Notes: generated by a model not told the origin, from the sequence alone. A stretch of 64,000 nt of DNA from Gemmatimonadaceae bacterium (GCA_036496605.1 DASXKV010000015.1:1-64000), one strand, 5' to 3'. Positions 33,094 to 43,179 are shown, numbered from the stretch's first letter. Numbers and translations: made by a program.

Positions 33094-33441
33094 ATGGCCG
33101 ACGCCCAATCGGATCTGCTCCGCAGCAGCCTCGATCTCCTCCTACTGAAGACCCTCACCTGGGGCCCGATGCACGGGTACGCGATCAGCGAATGGATCGA
33201 AGGCGCGAGCGAGTCCGTCCTGTTGCTCGATGAAGGCACCCTGTACCCGGCTCTGCATCGCCTCGAGCGGCGCGGATGGATCGCCGCCGAGTGGGGCGTC
33301 TCTGACAAAAACCGCCGCGCGAAATTCTACCGACTCACCAACGCCGGACGGATGCGTTTCCGCGCCGAATCGCCCGTATGGCACCGCCACGCGAAAGCGA
33401 TCGTCGCTGCGCTGGCGCGCACATCCCCCGAGCTGTCGTGA
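33094..33441 (+). CDS. PadR-family transcriptional regulator
   Basis: The 115-residue protein has the PadR N-terminal winged helix (LRSSLDLLLLKTLTWGPMHG, YAISEWIE, DEGTLYPALHRLERRGWIAA, EWGVSDKNRRAKFYRLTNAG) and the short C-terminal helix. GGAGG precedes the ATG. It overlaps the downstream ADOP permease by four bases (GTGA), an arrangement repeatedly seen for ADOP genes in Acidobacteria and Gemmatimonadota; it probably represses the pair. Confidence 0.92.
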   Translation: MADAQSDLLRSSLDLLLLKTLTWGPMHGYAISEWIEGASESVLLLDEGTLYPALHRLERRGWIAAEWGVSDKNRRAKFYRLTNAGRMRFRAESPVWHRHAKAIVAALARTSPELS

Positions 33442-36116
33442 ACGTCGGTCCCGGTTGGCGCCGCCTGTTCCGGTTGCCCCGCGACAACGCGCGACGCGTG
33501 GCCCGCGACATCGACGACGAGATCGCATTTCATCTCGAGATGCGCGAGGAAAAGCTGCGGCGCTCGGGCGTCCTGCCTAACGCCGCCCGCGACGCAGCCC
33601 GTGCGCGCTTCGGTGACCCGGAGCTCGTGCGGGACGAGTGCGTCACCATCGACCAGCGTTATGCACGCGAGGTGCGTCTCATGGAATGGCTCGACTCCGT
33701 TTTCTCGGATCTGCGCTACGCCTTTCGCACGCTGAGGCGCAGACCGGCATTCACGCTCGTCGCGATGCTGACGCTGGCCGTCGGGATCGGCGCGACGACG
33801 GCGATGTTCACGCTCGTCAACGGGATTCTGCTGCGACCATTGCCCTATCCCCACGCCGACCGAATCGTGCAACTGATTCACGCGTACCCCGAGATTGGGC
33901 TCGACCACTGGGGGATCTCGCAGGAGAACATCGCGATGTACCGCGACCGCGCGTCGGACTTCGAGGTGTTCGCGGCGTACCGAGGCGGGCGCGTGACGCT
34001 CACCGGCGGTGACCGCGCCATTCGCCTAACCGTTGCTCTCGTGACCGCGGACTTCTTTCGCGTCCTCGGCGTGGGGCCGGCCCGGGGCCGCGCGTTCACG
34101 CGCGACGAAGACACCCAGGGCAGGAACAACGTCATCATCCTGAGCGACGGGCTGTGGCGTTCGCGTTTCGGCGGACGCACGGACGTCATTGGCTCGACCA
34201 TGGACCTCGATGGGCGGCCGACGCAGATCGTCGGCATCATGCCGCCAAGCTTCCAGTTTCCCGGTGTCGAGACTCAGGCATGGCTGCCCATGGGGCTCGA
34301 TCCCACCAACCGACATGCATGGTTCAATGCCGGCCTCGCGCTGCTGCGACCCGGCGTTTCGATCGAACACGCGCACAAACAAACCACTGGAATCATGTGG
34401 GATTGGGCGCGTCGCGAGCCGGAGCTCATCGGCCTGGCTTCCATTCAGCCGGAACGTACGCGGATGGCGACGATCGTTAGGCCGCTGCAGCAGGCGATGG
34501 TCGGCGACATCCAGCGCCCGCTCCAGATCCTGCTGGCGGCCGTGGGACTCATATTGCTCATCGCAATCGCGAACGTGGCGACGCTGCTTTCGAGTCGCGC
34601 GACCGTCAGACAGCGAGAGATCGGCTTGCGCACGGCACTCGGCGCCACCCGCAGGCGAGTGACTCGGCAGCTGCTGACGGAGAGCGTCGCGCTCGCCGTG
34701 GGAGGAGCGGCAATTGGCGTCGCGCTTGCATTCATCGCCGTTCGCACATTCACGCATTCGAGCCTCATTGCGCTGCCGCGCCTCGACGAGGTCCGCGTCG
34801 ACGCACGCGTGCTCGCGGTGACGCTCGCCGTGACCCTAACGAGTGGAGTTCTATTCGGGTTATTGCCGGCGATGCACAGCCTCCGTAGCCGCTTGGCGTC
34901 GGATCTCACGTCGGGTTCACGGGAGAGCGCCCACCGCTCGGTGCGTCGAGTCAACAACGGATTGGTCGTCGCGCAGCTATCGCTGTCGGTCGTGCTTCTG
35001 ATCGCGTCGGGCCTCGTGCTCGAGAGCTTTCGACGACTGACCACACTCGATCTCGGATTCCGGCCCGATGGCGTGACGTCGATTTCGCTTCCGCTGCCGC
35101 CTCAGTACAAGAACAGCGCGAGCAGGGCAAACCCGTTCTTTGCCACGTTGCTCGAGCGCGTTCGTGCGACACCGGGCGTGACGTCGGCGGCGCTCGCCTG
35201 GGGTCTTCCATTCGAAGGGAACTCGAACGTGGACGGCTACCTGGTCCAAGGCCGCCCGAAACCGCCGTCGGGCAACGAAGGCCAGACATATCAGATCGCG
35301 GTGACCCCTGGATACTTCGCGACGTTAGGCATTCCACTGTTGTATGGGCGCGATTTCGGCGCCGCGGATGATACGACCAGTACTCCCGTGGTGATCGTCG
35401 ACGAATCGATAGCCAGGAAGTTCTGGGCCGGTCCGAACGCGCTCGGCAAGCAAATTCGCGTCGCGGGCGACACGGGGTGGTCGACGATCGTCGGCGTCGT
35501 TGGCGCCATCCACGACGACGACGCCACGCAGTTGCCTGCGCCACACATGTACGCGAGCCTGGCGCAGCTCGGAGCGGGACAGCCGTCGCTCGCCGTCCGC
35601 GCGCGTGGCAACGCGTCGCCCACGATCAAGTCGGTGCGGTCCGTCATTGCAGCACTAGAGCCGTCGATTCCGCTCGACCAGGTGCGGGCGCTCACGTCGG
35701 TCGTCGGTGAATCGTTCGCCACCAGGCGCCTCACGGAAATACTGCTCGCGAGCTTCGCCGCGATCGCCGTCGTGTTGGCGGGCGTCGGTATCTACGGCGT
35801 GATGTCGCTCTCGGTGGCGAATCGCCAGCGCGAATTCGGCGTGCGACTGGCCGTCGGCGCTGCTCCGGCGGCGCTCGTGCGACTCGTACTTCGAGAGGGC
35901 GCCGCTATCGCGGCGCTCGGCGTCGGCATCGGCGTCCTGGGCGCGCTCGTCGCGACACGCGGCATGACGACGCTACTCTACGGCGTGAGCCCGACGGATC
36001 CGTTGATTTTCGTGTCGCTCCCCGTGTTGCTGGGAGCGATCGCCGTCGCGTCGTGCTATGTGCCGGCGAGGCGCGCGTCGAAGGCCGACCCGCTCGTCGC
36101 GTTGCGCGCGGACTGA
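33438..36116 (+). CDS. PadR-linked ADOP-family permease
   Basis: The 892-residue protein begins with a soluble N-terminal prefix of about 85 residues (VARDIDDEIAFHLEMREEKL, ARARFGDPELVRDECVTIDQ) found in PadR-associated ADOPs, then TM1 (VAMLTLAVGIGATTAMFTLV), periplasmic domain 1, FtsX domain 1 (LILLIAIANVATLLSSRATV; EIGLRTALGATRRRVTRQL), periplasmic domain 2 (PGYFATLGIPLLYGRDFG) and FtsX domain 2 (GIYGVMSLSVANRQREFGVR). GTG at 33438 is chosen because it overlaps the padR stop. A bidirectional terminator follows. No ATPase is linked. Confidence 0.92.
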   Translation: MNVGPGWRRLFRLPRDNARRVARDIDDEIAFHLEMREEKLRRSGVLPNAARDAARARFGDPELVRDECVTIDQRYAREVRLMEWLDSVFSDLRYAFRTLRRRPAFTLVAMLTLAVGIGATTAMFTLVNGILLRPLPYPHADRIVQLIHAYPEIGLDHWGISQENIAMYRDRASDFEVFAAYRGGRVTLTGGDRAIRLTVALVTADFFRVLGVGPARGRAFTRDEDTQGRNNVIILSDGLWRSRFGGRTDVIGSTMDLDGRPTQIVGIMPPSFQFPGVETQAWLPMGLDPTNRHAWFNAGLALLRPGVSIEHAHKQTTGIMWDWARREPELIGLASIQPERTRMATIVRPLQQAMVGDIQRPLQILLAAVGLILLIAIANVATLLSSRATVRQREIGLRTALGATRRRVTRQLLTESVALAVGGAAIGVALAFIAVRTFTHSSLIALPRLDEVRVDARVLAVTLAVTLTSGVLFGLLPAMHSLRSRLASDLTSGSRESAHRSVRRVNNGLVVAQLSLSVVLLIASGLVLESFRRLTTLDLGFRPDGVTSISLPLPPQYKNSASRANPFFATLLERVRATPGVTSAALAWGLPFEGNSNVDGYLVQGRPKPPSGNEGQTYQIAVTPGYFATLGIPLLYGRDFGAADDTTSTPVVIVDESIARKFWAGPNALGKQIRVAGDTGWSTIVGVVGAIHDDDATQLPAPHMYASLAQLGAGQPSLAVRARGNASPTIKSVRSVIAALEPSIPLDQVRALTSVVGESFATRRLTEILLASFAAIAVVLAGVGIYGVMSLSVANRQREFGVRLAVGAAPAALVRLVLREGAAIAALGVGIGVLGALVATRGMTTLLYGVSPTDPLIFVSLPVLLGAIAVASCYVPARRASKADPLVALRAD

Positions 36117-36153
36117 GCGGGCCGGATGGCGACGCTCTTATATCTCGGTTACC

Positions 36154-36184
36154 AAAATGGCCCGCGGTCTCCCCGGGCCATTTT
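36154..36184. terminator. Bidirectional intrinsic terminator
   Basis: AAAATGGCCCG pairs perfectly with CGGGCCATTTT across a nine-base loop. The A-run and T-run flanks serve both the ADOP permease and the convergent VPS10-like gene. Confidence 0.88.
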
Positions 36185-36200
36185 GATAGCTGCCGCCGTG

Positions 36201-39200
36201 CTACGGCACCACCGCCCGTGCCCCCGCAAGATCAGCTTGCAGCCGCTCCACCCCTGTCGCCGCATCGCTGATGTACCCGTTCGCCACCTGCACCATTGCC
36301 GGCGTTGGCGGAACGAGTGCCATCTCGATCTGACCTGTGATGGCGGACAGCCAAGCGCGGAGTCGAGGCGGATAGACCAGCGCGCCTTCACTCGATTGGA
36401 TCTTGAGATCCACGAGGTTGTCGATGTCGCGATTCAGCTTGTCCAGCGTCGCGCGCGACTGCGTATTGCCCGCCCCGCCGTTCGCGAGCGCCTTCTGAAG
36501 CGAATCGCGCGCGCTGATGGCCTGATTCAGGTTGATGTCGAGGCGGTTCACTGCGTCGTGCAGCCGCATCAGCAGAGCGAACCGCGCCCGTAGCTCCGCT
36601 GCTATCGTATGCAGTCGTGGATCGAGCTTGATCTCGACTGGCTGCGTCTGTTTCGTGGCACCGTAGCTCAGCGTCACTTTGTACGTGCCCGGCACCACCT
36701 CCGGACCGATCGGGGTCGAGGCTGAGAAAGCGGAGTGGAAGATCCCTACCACCTCGGTCGCCTCCGCGTAGCGCGTATCCCACTGGAAGCGATTCATTCC
36801 AGGAACTGCTGTCTCCTGGCGTGCTTGCGGTCGACCTCGGGCGCCTTCGGGGTTCTGCGCGCCTGAGTCGCTTCGCGCCTTCGTTCTCGGATGAAGAGTG
36901 AAGCTGCGAATCAACGCGCCGCTCGCGGTCGCGAAATCGAGCTTCACCGGCGTGCTGCCGTTGTAGTCGTCGGGAAGGTGGAAGAACACCGTCACGCCGG
37001 GGGCCAGGTTCGCGCTCCCTCCCCGGCCGAAGCCCCCGCCCCCCGCAGCGCTCGTCAACCACGCTTGCTGCGGCTTGAAGAGGTATGGTGAGTTGGTCGT
37101 CACCCGCGCGGCTTCGCCGGTCCCCAACTGCTCGAGAAACTGTAAGTCGTCCAGCACCCAGAAGCCGCGGCCGAAGGTGGCGAGTACGACGGCATGCTGC
37201 GCGGGCTGAATCTCGATGTCATTCACTCGCACCGCGGGAAGGTTGAGGCCGAGCGGCTGCCACTCCTGCCCGCCGTTCAGACTGAAGTACGCCGTCGCGC
37301 TCGTCCCCGCGAACAGGAGGTCGGGACGGTTCGGGTCCTGGCGAACGCTCTCGACGTATTGATCGCCGGGCAGGCCAGCCGTGATCTCCGTCCAGTGTTT
37401 GCCGTAATCAGAAGTCTCATATATGTAAGGATGGAAGTCGTCCCAGTCGAACCGACTCGCGGAGACGTACGCTGTGCCCGGCGCCGTGTGAGACGGCTCG
37501 ACACATGTGATCGTCGACCAGGTCGGCATCGCCGGCGGCCGCACCTCGCTCCAGTGCGCGCCCGCGTCGGTGCTCACGTGCACCAGGCCGTCGTCGGAGC
37601 CCGTCCAGATGACGGCGTCCGTGAGCGGCGAAACAGCGATCCCTGAGATCCTCCCGAACATCTCCTCGCCGGTCACGTCCGCGCTGATCGGACCGCCCGG
37701 CCGCTGCTGCTTCGTCGTGTCGTTCCGGGTGAGATCTGGGCTGATCACGTGCCAGTGAACCCCTTCATCTGTGGTTTCGAAGAGCACGTTAGCGCCCATC
37801 AGCAATTCCTTGCGATTGTGTGGGGCGAACACCACTGGGTGATGATTCCAGCCGTATCTGTATTTGATCTCGGTGCCCTGAAGCCCGAACTTGTACTCCG
37901 GCCAAGGCGCCACGTTGGTCACGAGCCCGGTGCGCCGGTCGTGACGCCACTCCATGCTGTAGTAGCCGCTGGCGTACGTGATCCACGGACGTCCCGGGGT
38001 CGGTACGACCCAACTCATCTCTCCGCCCCGGATGTTCGTCCACACTGGCGCCGGCGTCGCGCTCGGCCCCACCACGGAGCTGCGATCCTGCTGCGCGCCG
38101 TAGATGTTGAAGGGGAACTCGTTGTCGAGATTGGCGTGATAGAACTGCCCGGTGGGCTGGTTGTCCTCGGAGCTGAAATCCCGTCCGCCATTCAGCGTCA
38201 CCGCCGCGCCCCCGTCGTTCCCTTCGATGAAATTCTGCGTGTTGTCGGGGTTGATCCACAGTACGTGATTGTCGCCGTGCGGTGGACGGAAGGGATGCAG
38301 CGTCTTGCCGCCGTCGTGCGAGACGTACACCCCAACGTTCGGCAGGTAAATCGTGTTCGCGTCCTTCGGGTCGACGTACACGTTGTCGTAGTAGAAGGCG
38401 CGCTGCGTGATATCCATGCTATTGTTGACGAGCATCCAGCTCTGGCCCGCGTCGTTCGACCGGAACAGGCCACCCGCCTGTCCCTTGTAATCCGACTGAA
38501 TCAGCGCGTACACCGTATTGGGAGCGCTCGGCGCCGCCGCGATGCCGATTCTGCCGAAGATGCCGGTCGGGAGTCCCGCGTGATGTGAGATGTTGGTCCA
38601 GTTCGCGCCGCCATCGATTGTCTTGTAAATGCCGCTGCCTGGTCCGCCGCTCGAGAAGGACCAGTGGTTGCGGGACATCTGCCACATTCCCGCGTACAGC
38701 ACCTGCGGATTGGACGGATCCATCGTCATGCTGATGGCGCCCGTTTCGTCGTCGACGAACAGGATCTTCTTCCACGTGCGGCCGCCATCAGAACTCTTGA
38801 ATATCCCCCGGTCCGCATTGGGCGCGAACAAGTGGCCGAGCGCCGCGACGTAAACGACGTCAGGATTGGTCGGGTCGACGAGGATCCACGTGATGATGTG
38901 CGTGTCACCGAGTCCGGCGAAGCTCCAGGTCTTCCCGCCGTCGGTCGATTTGTACATACCCTCGCCAGCGAGGACGGTGTTTCGCGGAGCAGAGTCGCCC
39001 GTGCCGACATAAATGACATTGTGGTCAGAGGGCGCGACGGCCAGGGCGCCGATGCTGGCCGTCTTGAAATCCTTGTCTGATATGCTCTGCCAAGTCGCGC
39101 CGTAATCATCGCTCTTCCACACGCCTCCGCCTGCGGTGCCCATATAGTAGACGTTGGGCTCACCGGATATGCCGGCGACCGCGGTGGCACGCCCGCCGGT

Positions 39201-39326
39201 GAAAGGACCGACGCTGCGCCAGCGCAATGCACTGGTGAGGCTGGCCGGTGGCACAGTGGCAACCCATGCCGTCGGCATGGCAAGGAGAAGACAGGCGAGG
39301 GACAATGCGCGACGTGCGGTGAACAT
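36201..39326 (-). CDS. VPS10/sortilin-like secreted beta-propeller protein
   Basis: The 1041-residue protein is a paralogue of the one at 3410-6673. It has a signal peptide (FTARRALSLACLLLAMPTAW) and Asp-box repeats KSDDYGATW, KSTDGGKTW, KSSDGGRTW, KTIDGGANW, RSNDAGQSW, ETTDEGVHW, VSTDAGAHW and ETSDYGKHW, then an Ig-like and helical C-terminal tail after about residue 760. The ATG at 39326 is chosen because AAGGAGGAG lies nine bases before it; the upstream in-frame ATG at 39371 falls in the 21-bp array. Probably exported; ligand unknown. Confidence 0.9.
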   Translation of the reverse strand: MFTARRALSLACLLLAMPTAWVATVPPASLTSALRWRSVGPFTGGRATAVAGISGEPNVYYMGTAGGGVWKSDDYGATWQSISDKDFKTASIGALAVAPSDHNVIYVGTGDSAPRNTVLAGEGMYKSTDGGKTWSFAGLGDTHIITWILVDPTNPDVVYVAALGHLFAPNADRGIFKSSDGGRTWKKILFVDDETGAISMTMDPSNPQVLYAGMWQMSRNHWSFSSGGPGSGIYKTIDGGANWTNISHHAGLPTGIFGRIGIAAAPSAPNTVYALIQSDYKGQAGGLFRSNDAGQSWMLVNNSMDITQRAFYYDNVYVDPKDANTIYLPNVGVYVSHDGGKTLHPFRPPHGDNHVLWINPDNTQNFIEGNDGGAAVTLNGGRDFSSEDNQPTGQFYHANLDNEFPFNIYGAQQDRSSVVGPSATPAPVWTNIRGGEMSWVVPTPGRPWITYASGYYSMEWRHDRRTGLVTNVAPWPEYKFGLQGTEIKYRYGWNHHPVVFAPHNRKELLMGANVLFETTDEGVHWHVISPDLTRNDTTKQQRPGGPISADVTGEEMFGRISGIAVSPLTDAVIWTGSDDGLVHVSTDAGAHWSEVRPPAMPTWSTITCVEPSHTAPGTAYVSASRFDWDDFHPYIYETSDYGKHWTEITAGLPGDQYVESVRQDPNRPDLLFAGTSATAYFSLNGGQEWQPLGLNLPAVRVNDIEIQPAQHAVVLATFGRGFWVLDDLQFLEQLGTGEAARVTTNSPYLFKPQQAWLTSAAGGGGFGRGGSANLAPGVTVFFHLPDDYNGSTPVKLDFATASGALIRSFTLHPRTKARSDSGAQNPEGARGRPQARQETAVPGMNRFQWDTRYAEATEVVGIFHSAFSASTPIGPEVVPGTYKVTLSYGATKQTQPVEIKLDPRLHTIAAELRARFALLMRLHDAVNRLDINLNQAISARDSLQKALANGGAGNTQSRATLDKLNRDIDNLVDLKIQSSEGALVYPPRLRAWLSAITGQIEMALVPPTPAMVQVANGYISDAATGVERLQADLAGARAVVP

Positions 39327-39354
39327 CTGACGTACTCCTCCTTCGCTGAGAGTC

Positions 39355-39518
39355 GTGGCTATGCATGACACGACCGCGGCAACTCATGACACGACCGCGG
39401 TTTCATTCCACACGACCGCGGCTTTTCACGACAGAACCGCACGCTCGCTGGGTGCATGGCGCCTGTGCACAGAGTGCTCCGCTTCGAGCGAGGGAGGTCC
39501 GACGACAGGGCGGCGATC
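39355..39518 (+). repeat. Empty copy of the repeat-bounded cassette
   Basis: Four 21-base units (39355-39438) run into the conserved tail (GCTCGCTGGGTGCAT, GCCTGTGCACAGAGTGCT) and then at once into the right-end block GGAGGTCCGACGACAGGG. At 30101-31525 the same left and right blocks are separated by the phosphoesterase gene. The element fits tightly between the start of the VPS10-like gene and the stop of the helicase gene. Confidence 0.85.
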
Positions 39519-40883
39519 CTATCGCCTGCGTCGCCGACGCCCGCGCTTTCGCACTTCACCGGATGGCGCGGCGCTGTCCCGATGCAGCGGAGGTGACCTC
39601 CGCGCCGACTCGGATTGCGGCGCCGTCTGCCTCATCGCCGGTGTGCTTCTGATTCTCTTCTCCTCCGACCGAGCACGTTCGGTCGATTGCCGCGCGCGAT
39701 GTTCCGCCAACCGCTCCACAATTGGTTTCTCGAGCTTCGCCGCCGGTTTTGCGCTGTAGTCGAAGTCCGGCAGCGTCACCCGCGGCAGCGGCTTTCCGAG
39801 GACGCGCTCGATCGCGCGCAACTCATCCGTCTCATCGGGAGCGGCGAAGGTGTACGCCTCACCCGTCGACTCGGCGCGTGCCGTGCGCCCGACCCGATGA
39901 ATGTAGTCCTCGGGTGCTCTCGGCACATCGAAGTTTACGACGTGGCCCAGCTCCTCGACATCGATCCCGCGCGCGGCGATGTCGGTCGCGACGAGCACGC
40001 GATACGCGCCACTCTTGAAGCCCGCGAGCGCGTCCGTACGTTGCGCCTGCGATCGGTTGCCGTGAATGCGCGCCGCCGCCACGCCGTGCTTCGTGAGAAA
40101 TGTCCAGAGGCGATTCGCGCGATGCTTCGTCCGTGTGAACACGAGCGCCTCACGCATCAGATTGCGCTCGAGGAGCGCGAGCAACAGTGCGGACTTGAGC
40201 TCCTGGCCCACGAGATAGATGGCCTGGGTGATCCCGACCGCCGGCGCGGCCCTTCGCTCGAGATTGATCGTCGCCGGATTGTGCAGCATCTCGCGTGTCA
40301 GCTCGAGGATCGGCTGCGGCATGGTCGCGCTGAAAAAGAGCGTCTGCCGCTTGGTCGGCAGATGCTTCAGCACGCGCTTGATGTCGGGCAGGAAGCCCAT
40401 GTCGAGCATGCGATCCGCTTCATCGAGCACCAACACATTGATCCCGCCGAGGCTCGCGTAAGGATGCTTGAGGTGATCGAGCAGCCGGCCGGGCGTCGCG
40501 ACGAGGATGTCGACGCCGCTCCGGAAGGCGTGTTCCTGCGGTGCCATGCCCACACCGCCGAAAATCGCGGCTGCAGTGATCGGCGTGTGAACCGCGACGG
40601 CGTTCAGCTCCTCGAGAATCTGCGCCGCGAGCTCTCGCGTGGGGGTCATGATCAACGCGCGCGGGCCGCGCGTGCCACGGCGCCGCTGCTCCAGCAGCCG
40701 ATGCAAAATCGGCAACAGGAACGCCATAGTCTTGCCGCTGCCCGTCATGGCGCAGGCGAGCACATCGCGTCCTGTCATCGCGGCGGGAATCGCGTCGGAC
40801 TGAATCGGCGTCGGTCTCGTGAAGCCGAGCTCCTTGACGCCCTTCAACAAATCCGAATGCAGTTGGAATTCGCCAAATGACAT
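39519..40883 (-). CDS. DEAD-box RNA helicase, RhlE-like
   Basis: The 454-residue protein carries all DEAD-box motifs in order: Q motif (GFTRPTPIQSDAIPAAM), motif I ACAMTGSGKT, Ia PTRELA, Ib TPGR, II VLDEADRMLD, III SAT, IV region ALVFTRTKH, V ATDIAARGID, VI HRVGRTAR. The tail from about residue 370 is basic and disordered and ends RKRGRRRRRR, as in RhlE proteins acting in ribosome assembly and RNA turnover. ATP-dependent RNA unwinding in the cytoplasm is expected. The stop codon abuts the empty cassette repeat. Confidence 0.93.
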   Translation of the reverse strand: MSFGEFQLHSDLLKGVKELGFTRPTPIQSDAIPAAMTGRDVLACAMTGSGKTMAFLLPILHRLLEQRRRGTRGPRALIMTPTRELAAQILEELNAVAVHTPITAAAIFGGVGMAPQEHAFRSGVDILVATPGRLLDHLKHPYASLGGINVLVLDEADRMLDMGFLPDIKRVLKHLPTKRQTLFFSATMPQPILELTREMLHNPATINLERRAAPAVGITQAIYLVGQELKSALLLALLERNLMREALVFTRTKHRANRLWTFLTKHGVAAARIHGNRSQAQRTDALAGFKSGAYRVLVATDIAARGIDVEELGHVVNFDVPRAPEDYIHRVGRTARAESTGEAYTFAAPDETDELRAIERVLGKPLPRVTLPDFDYSAKPAAKLEKPIVERLAEHRARQSTERARSEEKRIRSTPAMRQTAPQSESARRSPPLHRDSAAPSGEVRKRGRRRRRR

Positions 40884-40946
40884 CGGCGAAAGCTAGGGGG
40901 CTCGTCCTGGCGTCGATAGCGGCGACAAGCGAAGTTCGATCCCGCA

Positions 40947-41456
40947 ATGACCGTTTCCTACGAGAACAGCAAAACCATCTTCGAGGGCATCAAGTCCACC
41001 GGCATTCGGTCCGTGTCGGCACTCCCCGAGACGTGGCTCGGTCTCCTGCTCCAGCGCGTCGACGAGGACCCGGACATGACGCTGGTCCAGGTGGCGAAGG
41101 AGGAAGAAGCGATCGGCGTCGCAGCCGGAGCGTACTTCGCCGGCGTACCACATATCCTCCTCATGCAGAACCACGGCTTCTTCGGCGCGGTCAACGGCAT
41201 CGTCTCGCTCGCGGAACTCTATCACATTCCGCTCTGCATGCTGATCGCGTACCGGGGCCACTGGGGCGAGCCATACCCGTGGCACACGCGCGGCGGCATC
41301 GTCACCGAAGGCGTGCTTCGCGCGCTCGGAGTTCCGTTCGAGCACGCCCGCGACCCGATGAAAGTCGCGAAGCAGATCCGCGAGGCATGGACGTTCTCGC
41401 AGAGCTCCCTCTCTCCCGTCGCGCTCCTTCTCACGCGCGACCTGATGGAAGACTGA
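40947..41456 (+). CDS. TPP-dependent decarboxylase, alpha subunit (sulfopyruvate decarboxylase-like)
   Basis: The 169-residue protein resembles the N-terminal (PYR) half of sulfopyruvate and phosphonopyruvate decarboxylases: IFEGIKSTGIRSVSALPETW, VAKEEEAIGVAAGAYFAGV with the catalytic Glu that activates TPP, then LLMQNHGFFGAVNGIVSLAE and ALGVPFEHARDP. ComD is the classic free-standing alpha subunit. It is the first gene of a five-gene unit and overlaps the beta subunit as TGATG. The 2-oxo acid substrate is not defined by the sequence. Confidence 0.85.
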   Translation: MTVSYENSKTIFEGIKSTGIRSVSALPETWLGLLLQRVDEDPDMTLVQVAKEEEAIGVAAGAYFAGVPHILLMQNHGFFGAVNGIVSLAELYHIPLCMLIAYRGHWGEPYPWHTRGGIVTEGVLRALGVPFEHARDPMKVAKQIREAWTFSQSSLSPVALLLTRDLMED

Positions 41457-42037
41457 TGGAGCGCGCCGGCTGCTTACACATGATTTATCCCGAGCTGGAC
41501 GACAGGATCGTCGTCACGATCATGGGCGCTTGCGCACAGGAGCTCTACAACCTCGGCGACCGCGACAACTTCTTCTATCTGCAGCACGCAATGGGGCTGG
41601 CGTCGTCGATCGGCCTCGGGCTCGCGATGCACCTCCCCGCCGAGCGCGTGATCGTGCTCGACGGCGACGGGTCGGTCCTGATGAACCTCGGCACGTTCGT
41701 TACGCTGGCCCGTTATCGCCCGCGGAACCTGATCCACGTGGTCTTCGACAACGGGAGTCTGCTCTCGACGGGCGGGTTCGAATCGCAGACCGCAACGGGC
41801 GTCACCGACATCGCGGCTATCGCACGTGGCGCCGGCATCGAGCACGTGGCGACGGCGTCCACCACGATCGAGTTCGGCGAAGCGTTTCTTGCCGCACTGG
41901 AGTGCGAGGACTTGAGCGTGATCGTCGCGAAGGTCGCCGCCGTGGGCCCCGAGCACTACGGGATGGACCTCGAGCTCCCTGAAAACGCGTTCCGTTTCCG
42001 GCGCTGGATCCAGACGCGGAAGACCCGCGCACGATGA
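41456..42037 (+). CDS. TPP-dependent decarboxylase, beta subunit (sulfopyruvate decarboxylase-like)
   Basis: The 193-residue protein is the C-terminal (PP) half: MGLASSIGLGLAMHLPAERV, then the thiamine-diphosphate/Mg motif beginning at DGDGSVLMNLGTF and ending HVVFDNGSL about 30 residues later, followed by STGGFESQTATGVTDIAAIA. It works only with the alpha subunit, the active site lying between the two. The start overlaps the alpha stop by one base and the gene overlaps the next as ATGA, so stoichiometric translation is likely. Resembles ComE. Confidence 0.87.
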   Translation: MERAGCLHMIYPELDDRIVVTIMGACAQELYNLGDRDNFFYLQHAMGLASSIGLGLAMHLPAERVIVLDGDGSVLMNLGTFVTLARYRPRNLIHVVFDNGSLLSTGGFESQTATGVTDIAAIARGAGIEHVATASTTIEFGEAFLAALECEDLSVIVAKVAAVGPEHYGMDLELPENAFRFRRWIQTRKTRAR

Positions 42038-43179
42038 TATCACGCCCGGCATACGACATTGACGCGTGGCGGCGCCGGATCCCGCTCCTCGCGTCGTGCA
42101 TCCCGATGAACAACTGCTCACAGGCGCCGCAGACGGACGCGACGCGCGCCGCCGCCGAGCGTTATCTCGATTCGTGGAACCGGAGCGGGATGGACTGGGA
42201 TGCATGGATGGCCGAGGTGGCACTCGCCAAGAATGCGTTCGCGAAGCTCATTGGCGCCGCGCCGTCAGACGTCGCGGTGTTCGGCTCCGTCTCCGCGGCT
42301 GCAAGCGCGGTCGCGAGCGCGCTCGATTTCGACGGCGACCGCCAACGCATCGTCGTGAGTGGGATGGAGTTCCCAGGCGTGGCTCATGTCTGGCTGGCAC
42401 AGGGGCGCCGCGGCGCGCAGCTGTGTCGAGTACCGGTGCATGACAACGACCCGGACGATTACAACTCACTCATTGACCAGCGCACCGCGCTCGTGTCAGC
42501 GTGCCATGGATGGTACGTCAACGGATTCGTGCAGGATGTGGCGCGCATCGCGGCCCGCGCCCGCGCCGCCGGCGCGCTTTCGTTTGTCGATGCCTACCAG
42601 ACGCTCGGCGCAGTGCCGGTGAACGTCCGCGACCTCGGCGTCGACTTCCTTGCGACGGGCACGCTCAAGTTCCTGATGGGTGTATCGGGGATTGCATTTC
42701 TTTACGTGCGGCCGGAGATCGTCGAGTCATTACACCCGACGGCAACGGGCTGGTTCGGCCGCGTCGATCCGTTCGCGTTCGACGCGCAAACGCTCGACTG
42801 GTCGCCTAACGCGAGCCGCTTCGACGCCGGGACGCCGGCGGTGGTCAACGCGTACATTGCGCGGGCCGGTATGGAGATCATCGACGAGGTGAACCCGGCG
42901 AGCATTCGCGCGTGGCACGAAGTGCTTGCCGGACGCATGATCGATGGCGGCCGCGCTCGCGGGCTCGTGCTGCATGGCACGGACGACGTCAGTCGGAAGA
43001 CGGCGACAACCGCGTTCGTCGTGCCCGACTCGCACGCCGTCGAGGCGGCGATGCGCGCGCGCGGCGTGCTGCCATCCGCGCGCGGTCAGGTGATTCGCCT
43101 CGCGCCCCACTTCTACACCACGCTCGATGACGTCGACTGCGCGCTCGACACCCTCGCCGACGTCATCCGCGCCCGCTGA
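42034..43179 (+). CDS. Class V PLP-dependent aminotransferase-fold enzyme
   Basis: The 381-residue protein is a fold-type I class V member: SFVDAYQTLGAVPVNVRDLG supplies the Asp that binds the pyridine nitrogen, and FLATGTLKFLMGVSGIAFLY contains the presumed Schiff-base Lys (TLK). Cysteine desulfurases, kynureninases and isopenicillin-N epimerase-like enzymes share these features. Its position between a 2-oxo-acid decarboxylase and an amino acid symporter suggests it makes the oxo acid by transamination or cleaves the imported amino acid. ATGA overlap upstream. Confidence 0.85.
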   Translation: MISRPAYDIDAWRRRIPLLASCIPMNNCSQAPQTDATRAAAERYLDSWNRSGMDWDAWMAEVALAKNAFAKLIGAAPSDVAVFGSVSAAASAVASALDFDGDRQRIVVSGMEFPGVAHVWLAQGRRGAQLCRVPVHDNDPDDYNSLIDQRTALVSACHGWYVNGFVQDVARIAARARAAGALSFVDAYQTLGAVPVNVRDLGVDFLATGTLKFLMGVSGIAFLYVRPEIVESLHPTATGWFGRVDPFAFDAQTLDWSPNASRFDAGTPAVVNAYIARAGMEIIDEVNPASIRAWHEVLAGRMIDGGRARGLVLHGTDDVSRKTATTAFVVPDSHAVEAAMRARGVLPSARGQVIRLAPHFYTTLDDVDCALDTLADVIRAR